Below the pieces are notes generated by a model, which was not told where the DNA came from, did no database searches, and was given only the letters and a program-made list of their open reading frames with translations. 8,547 bases of DNA, taken from positions 1 to 8,547 of the forward strand of contig QHZM01000214.1 of NCBI GenBank assembly GCA_003224665.1, written 5' to 3'. Positions 1 to 4,984 of the stretch are shown here, in pieces (positions within the stretch are counted from its first letter, which is position 1; each line of letters opens with the position of its first letter). This DNA is from Acidobacteriota bacterium (GTDB lineage Bacteria > Acidobacteriota > Terriglobia > UBA7540). A program made the position numbers and the translations under genes.

Positions 1-149
1 GACCGCAGCAAGGAATTTACTGACTCAGGAGACTGAAATACCGAGGCAACGTCCGGGTCGAGCACGATCGCAATTGTCCCGCCCTTCATCAGGGGTGCAA
101 AACGGTTCGGGCGCGACTTGCGGTAATCAAACTCATACTCCCGCCGCAT
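1..149 (-). CDS. BrnA-type antitoxin, 3' part cut by window edge
   Basis: This is a short reading frame just downstream of the BrnT-type toxin gene, too short for an ordinary ORF list because it runs off the left edge. Read on the minus strand from the ATG at 149-147 it gives about 49 residues, starting MRREYEFDYRKSRPNRF and continuing with MKGGTIAIVLDPDVASVF, then S/L-rich residues. The basic N-terminus followed by a beta-strand with 'LDPDVA' resembles the ribbon-helix-helix antitoxins (BrnA/CopG-like) that neutralise BrnT ribonucleases and repress their own operon. An AAGGCGAGAGGAG purine run lies directly before the ATG and can serve as ribosome binding site. The gap to the toxin stop codon is 19 nt, as in a two-gene operon with the toxin first, the order usual for brnTA. 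The C-terminal residues are outside the window, so completeness cannot be judged. The assignment rests on context plus the N-terminal pattern. Confidence 0.72.
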   Translation of the reverse strand, partial: MRREYEFDYRKSRPNRFAPLMKGGTIAIVLDPDVASVFQSPESVNSLLR

Positions 150-168
150 CTCCTCTCGCCTTGGTCTC

Positions 169-456
169 CTACGGCTTGACGTTTTCTTCATAGTCCTTTC
201 GCTCTCTCTTTGTTGCCGTTCGTGCACTGAAGATTCTAACTGACCCACCTTGTGCCGTAAAGCATACCACCACTGACCGGTCCTTGGCTGAATGCCCGAT
301 GATAATCTCCCGTTGTTCTTCGATCGAATGGTCCTCGTCGTCAAATATCCTCGCCAGGGGGTCACTAAAGACCGTGAGAGCTTCCTCGAATGACACGCCG
401 TGCTTGGAAAGGTTGGATGTTGCCTTTTTCCGGTCCCATTCGAATTTCAGATTCAT
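169..456 (-). CDS. brnT: BrnT family ribonuclease toxin
   Basis: A 95-residue protein with the full BrnT family pattern. It has the N-terminal FEWDRKKATSNLSKHGVSFE motif at residues 5-24, then 'VFSDPLARIFDDEDHS' (29-44), a central 'EEQREIIIGHS' beta-strand (46-56), and the C-terminal 'RIFSARTATKRERKDYEE' (74-91). BrnT toxins adopt a RelE-like fold and cleave RNA in the cytoplasm, halting growth until the BrnA antitoxin binds. Length is normal for the family and the frame is intact, so the toxin looks functional. The ATG at 456-454 is chosen because the family pattern begins a few residues after it. No strong Shine-Dalgarno sequence precedes it; the nearest AGGG is about 14 nt upstream. The partner antitoxin follows 19 nt downstream. 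Base composition is about 50% G+C by hand count, clearly below the 60% or more of the large genes to the right, which suggests separate acquisition. Confidence 0.93.
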   Translation of the reverse strand: MNLKFEWDRKKATSNLSKHGVSFEEALTVFSDPLARIFDDEDHSIEEQREIIIGHSAKDRSVVVCFTAQGGSVRIFSARTATKRERKDYEENVKP

Positions 457-737
457 TCTGAGGAAGGTACCCTAACATGGGCCCAGCACTTTTTCACATC
501 CTTTGTTACGATTGGTAGCGGTTAACGCGTGCTTGGGCGAACTTGGAGAGAACCGGTGTTAGTCAGCCTCCCGCTCCAAGAATCTTCTGGCGTTGGAAAC
601 TAGGACTACAACCGGTCAACCTGCGAGTCAACGACACAGCACTTCGCCGAGCTGTTTCTGCGCCTTGGGTGCTGGCGAGTACCGCCTGTCACCGGAAATG
701 CCGGACAGATCCCCTGTAACGGCGAGGTGTCGACCGA
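457..737. other. Non-coding or degenerate spacer upstream of the toxin gene
   Basis: I see no supportable gene here. Frames open across parts of this stretch begin at TTG or lack any recognisable family pattern. The part nearest the toxin gene should hold its promoter, but neither a clear -35/-10 pair nor an operator palindrome could be picked out by eye on the minus strand. A GTTAAC palindrome lies near 520-525. A 7-bp inverted repeat (CTTGGAG at 542-548, CTCCAAG at 574-580) has a 25-nt loop and no T run, so I give it no function. Confidence 0.5.
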
Positions 738-880
738 TGACTCTCACCTCCCGGATTGTCGCCGACCATTTCGCCTCGCACAACGGCGGCCAGCGGTGGC
801 AGGGCAACGAATCAAGCTGGGAGTACAAAGAAATCCTGCAGTGGATCCGTGGTTCCCGGCTGGAGAAGGCAGGGCTGTAG
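738..880 (+). pseudogene. Possible C-terminal remnant of a planctomycete-type cytochrome domain protein
   Basis: The plus-strand frame ending at the TAG at 878-880 gives about 47 residues from an ATG at 738. They contain SHNGGQRWQGNESSW followed by EYKEILQWIRGSRLEKAGL. This resembles the end of PSCyt1-type cytochrome modules, where an 'HGGG-R-F/W' stretch is followed some ten residues later by a 'W-I' helix. The intact version in this window is IPHGGGRRFAVGSPEF followed by QVMAGWI, in the large DUF1549/DUF1553 gene. No CXXCH motif, signal peptide or convincing N-terminal part is visible upstream in the same frame, so if this is real it is a decayed or truncated tail. It is the only plausible coding fragment on the plus strand, convergent with the cassette, and a hairpin with a T run lies 44 nt after its stop. 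The frame could also be open by chance, since the similarity is short and judged by eye. Confidence 0.3.
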
Positions 881-923
881 GCGCGCGCCCCCCTCCGGAG
901 GAGGTCCATCAACTGAGTTTCAC

Positions 924-959
924 TCTCCGCCTTTGCTGCTACACGAGGCGGAGAATTTT
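924..959 (+). terminator. Candidate intrinsic terminator, plus-strand orientation
   Basis: TCTCCGCCT at 924-932 and AGGCGGAGA at 946-954 form a perfect 9-bp stem with a 13-nt loop. It is followed on the plus strand by ATTTT. The T run is short, so efficiency is doubtful. Read on the minus strand, the stem is followed by AGTGAAAC with no T run, so it does not serve the four-gene cassette ending at 970 in the usual way. Its orientation and place fit the plus-strand fragment that stops at 880. Confidence 0.45.
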
Positions 960-969
960 GCCCACCCGT

Positions 970-3384
970 TCATTTCACTTCGCGCAAGGCGACTTGCGTT
1001 CTCCCGCTGCTAGCTATCTGTTTTGAAGAGACCTTCAGAATGAGCGGGGGAGAGGCATGGAAGGTGGGCGAGTTGGACTCGGCAGTGGCCACCACGTAGA
1101 TGGGTTGTTCGATGGGCTGCGCCCAGTCTTCGGCTTTCAACGTAAACGTCCGGCTGGTCTCGCCCTCGGGCACCAGCACGCCGTTCAGTCCGAGGTTGAC
1201 GACTCTCACGCCCGGCGGAAGGTTGAGTACGTTGCATGGCACCCGCCCCTGAAACTTATTCCGCCTCTGGACGTGGAGAGTCACCGCCATCGTCCTGCCG
1301 GCTTCGAGGACGATTTCTTTCGGCTCGGCGGCCACGACGAGGTCAGGTGGAGGAAGTACGGAGACCACGCGGAAAGACTGGCCCGCGTCCGCCGTCTTCA
1401 CCACGTCTCGGTTTCCGATCTTGGCTTTCCCGACGATCTCAAAAGGCGTGGCTTCGATCCCAGGCGCGGCGCCTTCGGCGGCTTCGACGAGGATGACGGC
1501 CGAGTCCTGGCCGGCCGGGATTGTCTCCGACTTGGCCGCGACTCCTTTGGGCAGGCCTTTCACTTCGAGCTCGATCGGCCCGTCGTAACCGAGCATTCGG
1601 TCAGCCTCGACCGTGACGGGCACCCGCCCGCCGCGCGGCACGTTCGGGTTTGCCGGCTGGGCCGTGAGCGTGAAATCCTGCTTGACCCGCCGGACCGTGA
1701 GCCGGTAAGCCGCGTCCTCGTCCTGAGGCCCGCGCACGTCCTTGATGCGGAGCAGGTACTCTCCGTTGTCAGGCGCGGTGAAGTCCATGCGCGAGTCCTG
1801 TCCGTAACCGGGCCCGCCGTCGTCGTTGCGGTAAGTCAGATGAAAGATGGGAAGGCCGTTCGGCGGAAATTCTTTCCCAGGCTCGAAGATTTTGGCCTTG
1901 TAGATGGGCGAATTAAGCGCGTGGGCTTGGGGTGAAGTGTTGAGCAGAGGCGCCCGCTCCTCGCCGTAGCCTTTGAGCATAATGTCCGCGTCGGGCTGTT
2001 CCGGCACAAAGGAAACCTGGACGAGCTCATCGCCCCACATGATGTAGTCGTTTTCCTGGATTCCCATCCTCGAAGCCACTCTCACGCCCCTCGCCTTCGA
2101 GTCGCGGTCGGCGAGAGTCTGGGAAGTTTCGACCAGGCAGCGGATCGTGGCGCGCGGTATTTCGTGGGCTTTGGCGTCGAGGACTTCGACGACGGAATCG
2201 AGGGGTGAGCCCAGCCGCGCCGCCGCCACCTCGATCATCAGGCGCTCGCCTTTCCTGGCTTCAAACCGGTAGTAGTCCCCGTCCGCCGGCTCCGTCTTCT
2301 TCCTCCCTTTGATCTTCCCGTTGATCGTCACCGGCAACGTCACCCGCTGCGCCCGCCCCACACTGTCATTCCCGCCGCTCCGCATCACTTCCGGCTCTTC
2401 CCCTACCGCCAGCATCACCTTCTTCAACGCTTCTCCGCGCGGCGTCTTCACCTGCAGGGGCATCCGCCCCCAGTCCGCCGCGCCGGCCGGCGCCTCCACC
2501 TCGACCTTCTCCAATCCTCCCAGGTTCACTCCCCTCACCCCAAGCTCCGCTCGCTCTCCCGCCCGCAGCCCCAGCGGAAACACCTCCTGGACATACGGCA
2601 GCGCCCCCGCATTCAGCCGGTAAAAGTATTCCGTCCCGCCCTTCTTCTCCAGGTCTTCGATCGATATCGTGTACGTCCCCTCCATCGGCAGCTTGGCCGC
2701 CAGCACCGCGTCAGCCTGCCGCGAGTATTCCCCCGCCCGCGCCAACTCCTGCCCCGTCGCGTCCCTCAACACCAGCACCGACTGCAGCTCGGACCCGAGC
2801 GACGCCGCCACCACCTGAAACACATACTCCTCTCCCGCCTTCCCCTGAAAACTATAGCTATCCACGTCTCCCGGCCAGCCCAGCGTCCCCATCAGCGTGG
2901 TGGGTAACTCGACTCGCTGGCCGGCGGCCAGGGCGTCATTGGGTTCGGCCTCCGGAATCTCCCGAAGGCCTCCCACCTCGAGCGACGCCGCGTTCGACGT
3001 CCCCAGCGGCGTCTGCAAACGGAAGCGGTAAGTGCCCGCTTTGACGTCGGGAGCGATCTGAACTTCAAGCCTGGTCTCCGACTTCGCGCCTTGCGGCACG
3101 GGAGCGGCGGTTGAAAACCTGGCCGGAATGATTTCTTCCGGCACGTCCCTGACGCTGAGCACCTTTCCGGTCAAGCCCCGCGCGTCAAAAAGGACTTTGC
3201 TCGCGCCGTCGAGACTGCGTCCTTCGACAGTGAGAGTTGCGGTCGAGCCGCGCCTCACGCCGGGCGGCGTGACGCGTGCAATGGTGGGGGGAATAAGCGG
3301 CAACTGCGCCTTCAAGCCCAGGCACGCGCTGGCGAGGAGGGAAAATACAAGGCCCAGTCGGCGAAGCGTTATTCCTGATTTCAT
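970..3384 (-). CDS. Secreted multidomain beta-sandwich protein with PPC and TIG/IPT-like domains
   Basis: An 804-residue exported protein with no recognisable catalytic domain. Residues 1-26 form a signal peptide (basic start, then GLVFSLLASACLGLKAQ). Cys21 sits in a loose lipobox (L-A-S-A-C), so either a lipoprotein or cleavage after Ala-Gln near 26-27 is possible. Reading on: a TIG/IPT-like domain at 33-137; a PPC (bacterial pre-peptidase C-terminal) domain at 145-258, marked by EAEPNDALAAGQ and GDVDSYSF; a second TIG-like stretch at 262-330; a second PPC domain at 338-566 (GDYYRFEARKGE, then TAPDNGEYLLRIKD) interrupted by about 105 residues; and two Ig-like modules at 570-676 and 681-787. 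PPC and TIG modules usually mediate binding or stability outside the cell. The ATG has a good Shine-Dalgarno GAGGG (3393-3397) with 8-nt spacing. It is last in the cassette, 81 nt after the WD40-cytochrome gene. Residues about 169-389 are encoded by a patch of unusual strand composition. Confidence 0.88.
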   Translation of the reverse strand: MKSGITLRRLGLVFSLLASACLGLKAQLPLIPPTIARVTPPGVRRGSTATLTVEGRSLDGASKVLFDARGLTGKVLSVRDVPEEIIPARFSTAAPVPQGAKSETRLEVQIAPDVKAGTYRFRLQTPLGTSNAASLEVGGLREIPEAEPNDALAAGQRVELPTTLMGTLGWPGDVDSYSFQGKAGEEYVFQVVAASLGSELQSVLVLRDATGQELARAGEYSRQADAVLAAKLPMEGTYTISIEDLEKKGGTEYFYRLNAGALPYVQEVFPLGLRAGERAELGVRGVNLGGLEKVEVEAPAGAADWGRMPLQVKTPRGEALKKVMLAVGEEPEVMRSGGNDSVGRAQRVTLPVTINGKIKGRKKTEPADGDYYRFEARKGERLMIEVAAARLGSPLDSVVEVLDAKAHEIPRATIRCLVETSQTLADRDSKARGVRVASRMGIQENDYIMWGDELVQVSFVPEQPDADIMLKGYGEERAPLLNTSPQAHALNSPIYKAKIFEPGKEFPPNGLPIFHLTYRNDDGGPGYGQDSRMDFTAPDNGEYLLRIKDVRGPQDEDAAYRLTVRRVKQDFTLTAQPANPNVPRGGRVPVTVEADRMLGYDGPIELEVKGLPKGVAAKSETIPAGQDSAVILVEAAEGAAPGIEATPFEIVGKAKIGNRDVVKTADAGQSFRVVSVLPPPDLVVAAEPKEIVLEAGRTMAVTLHVQRRNKFQGRVPCNVLNLPPGVRVVNLGLNGVLVPEGETSRTFTLKAEDWAQPIEQPIYVVATAESNSPTFHASPPLILKVSSKQIASSGRTQVALREVK

Positions 3385-3465
3385 GGCATCAGCCCTCGAC
3401 GATTATTTGAATGTTGGCGTCGCTGGTTTAAGGAAAAGGTTTGTCCTTGTTCGCATGGCTAGTCC

Positions 3466-4908
3466 TCAGCGATTTGCGGCCTCGCGTTCATGCGCCGGCG
3501 CCGCAGACCCGGAGAGCGCAAAGGCGGTCAGCGATCCGAGCACGGGCCGCGAAGTCTCCAAGTCATAAATACTCACCGTGCCGTCGTAACGGCCCACCGC
3601 CAACCGTTTCCCATCCGGGCTGATGCTCATCGCCTGCACCCAATCGGGTTGTTTTTCCAAGACTTTGATCGAGGTTAATGAGGCAGCGTCCCAGATCCGG
3701 ATCGTCCGGTCGGCCGAGCTGGAAATGATCGTTTTCCCGTCGGGCGAGTAGAGGATTTGAAGGATGGCGTCTTCGTGCGCGATCATCGACTGGGCGAGTG
3801 TTCCCCCCTTTTCCGACAGGTCCCAGGTTCGAATCAGCTTGTCGGCGCCGGCGGCGGCGATTTGGTTGCCGGACGGCCGGAAGGCGATCGAGGAGACTCC
3901 GTCAAGAGGCTCGCCCAGAGTGAACAGCCTCTGGCCCGAAGCGACATCCCAGATCTTCACGGTCCGGTCTGCAGCGCCGGAGGCGAGCCGCTTCCCATCC
4001 GGGCTGAAGGCGACGGCGAAGACCGCGTCAATGTGGTCCTTCAGCGTGCGGACTTCTTTGCCGGTCCCGGGGTCCCAGAGCTTGACCAGCTTGTCGTAGC
4101 TGGCCGAAGCGATGAGCTTCCCATCCGGGCTCACCGCGACCGAATAAATGCAGTCCTTGTGGCCCATCATGGTGCGGAGGAGCTGGTGCGTCTGGAGGTC
4201 CCAGATTTTGATTTCTCCCATCCGCGCGGGAAGACCCCCTGCCGCGGCGAGCCATTTGCCGTCAGGGCTGAAGGCGAGCGCGCGCACAAGGTCCGAGTGG
4301 CCGGGAAATGCGGCGACGGTGCTGCCTCCGGACGGATCGAGCAGCCGGACCTCGCCGTAGCCGCCCACTGCGAGCAGCTTGCCGTCCGGCGAGAACGCCA
4401 TCGCACTCACCGGCGAGGCCACCGGGACTTCGGGTTTGATTTCAGGCAGGGAAGCGTCCGGGGGCGGCGTCGTCAGTGGCGCGCCGAGCGCCGGACCCTC
4501 GGCACCCGCGTCAATCCAGGCCTTGAGGGTGGCGATATCCGTCTCAGAGAGAGGCGTGCCGCCAAACGGCATTTGCGGCTTGACCTTTCCCTGGACCATC
4601 AGGAGGAGCCGGCTTTCATCGCTTTTCCTCGCAACCACCACCGGCCCGTGCGCCCCACCGCTTACAAGCGTTTCATACGATTCAAGGATCAGGCCTCCCA
4701 TTTTCGCGTTGCCCGAATGGCAGGCGATGCAATTCTTCCGAAACAGGGAATTAACTTCTGCGTAAGTTGGCGCGGGTGTTTGCGCCTGGGCTCGCGCCAC
4801 GCCGCTCGTTCCGCGGAGGCTCGTCGCAATTACGAATGCGGGGAGTAAAAGGAGGAAGAGAAGTTGGAGGTTCGGGGCCGGGAGCCTGACTTTTGCACGG
4901 CGAAACAT
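3466..4908 (-). CDS. Exported c-type cytochrome fused to a seven-bladed WD40 propeller
   Basis: A 480-residue protein. A hydrophobic segment at 13-29 (LQLLFLLLLPAFVIATS) is a signal peptide or membrane anchor, with a possible cleavage site after ARA-QAQ near 40-43. A planctomycete-type cytochrome c domain (about 47-137) carries the canonical CXXCH motif CIACH, with Cys60, Cys63 and His64. Met104 and Met113 (in QMPFGG) are candidate distal haem ligands, and the domain ends in the typical LKAWIDAGA helix. After a Pro-rich linker (140-162), seven WD40 blades span about 163-450. Their SPDGK turns and [IL]-W-D ends are clear; blade 1 ends in LLD, blade 7 in IYD, and blade 5 has RPSGN. Seven blades make a closed propeller, normally a protein-binding platform. 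The ATG at 4908 directly precedes the signal sequence; its Shine-Dalgarno is weak (AAGG about 12 nt upstream). It lies 76 nt after the DUF1549/DUF1553 gene. The role is probably electron transfer or scaffolding in the periplasm; substrate and partner are unknown. Confidence 0.9.
   Translation of the reverse strand: MFRRAKVRLPAPNLQLLFLLLLPAFVIATSLRGTSGVARAQAQTPAPTYAEVNSLFRKNCIACHSGNAKMGGLILESYETLVSGGAHGPVVVARKSDESRLLLMVQGKVKPQMPFGGTPLSETDIATLKAWIDAGAEGPALGAPLTTPPPDASLPEIKPEVPVASPVSAMAFSPDGKLLAVGGYGEVRLLDPSGGSTVAAFPGHSDLVRALAFSPDGKWLAAAGGLPARMGEIKIWDLQTHQLLRTMMGHKDCIYSVAVSPDGKLIASASYDKLVKLWDPGTGKEVRTLKDHIDAVFAVAFSPDGKRLASGAADRTVKIWDVASGQRLFTLGEPLDGVSSIAFRPSGNQIAAAGADKLIRTWDLSEKGGTLAQSMIAHEDAILQILYSPDGKTIISSSADRTIRIWDAASLTSIKVLEKQPDWVQAMSISPDGKRLAVGRYDGTVSIYDLETSRPVLGSLTAFALSGSAAPAHEREAANR
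3608..4131 (-). repeat. Near-identical DNA words from WD40 blade repeats
   Basis: The 14-nt word TTCCCATCCGGGCT occurs identically at 3608-3621, 3992-4005 and 4118-4131 (plus-strand reading). Variants of it occur at the other blades. Each copy encodes the SPDGK turn of a WD40 blade. This is protein-repeat structure inside the cytochrome-WD40 gene, not a mobile or intergenic repeat. Such identity could allow blade loss or gain by recombination. Confidence 0.8.
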
Positions 4909-4949
4909 TTCAATGGAGAACCTTGGTCTCTAGTTGTGCTTTGATCCGA

Positions 4950-4975
4950 AGGTCTAACCGGAGCTTGCCAGACCT
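4950..4975. other. Intercistronic inverted repeat
   Basis: AGGTCT at 4950-4955 and AGACCT at 4970-4975 form a perfect 6-bp stem with a 14-nt loop, between the stop codon of the DUF1549/DUF1553 gene (4985) and the ATG of the WD40-cytochrome gene (4908). No T run follows on either strand, so it is not an intrinsic terminator. It could stabilise an mRNA end or be a chance match. Confidence 0.35.
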
Positions 4976-4984
4976 GAAATCGCG

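Noticed and set aside
542..580. 7-bp inverted repeat CTTGGAG/CTCCAAG in the spacer
   Set aside because: The 25-nt loop and lack of a T run or repeated copies make chance the simplest explanation.
628..912. Minus-strand 94-codon frame in the spacer
   Set aside because: No family pattern and no clear ribosome binding site. The opposite frame has a more protein-like end, though that too is only weakly supported.
1057..1935. Long plus-strand open frame opposite the PPC/TIG gene (292 codons)
   Set aside because: It lies wholly within a well-supported minus-strand gene, is rich in Arg/His/Gly/Val as expected of an antisense shadow in G+C-rich DNA, and shows no family pattern.
3385..3465. Possible hairpin AAGGA/TCCTT in the gap between the WD40-cytochrome and PPC/TIG genes
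   Set aside because: Only 5 bp with no T run; not enough to call a terminator, so the genes are treated as co-transcribed.
3757..4848. Plus-strand open frame of 363 codons opposite the WD40-cytochrome gene
   Set aside because: Antisense shadow of repeated WD40 codons; the minus-strand protein has clear CXXCH and WD40 motifs.
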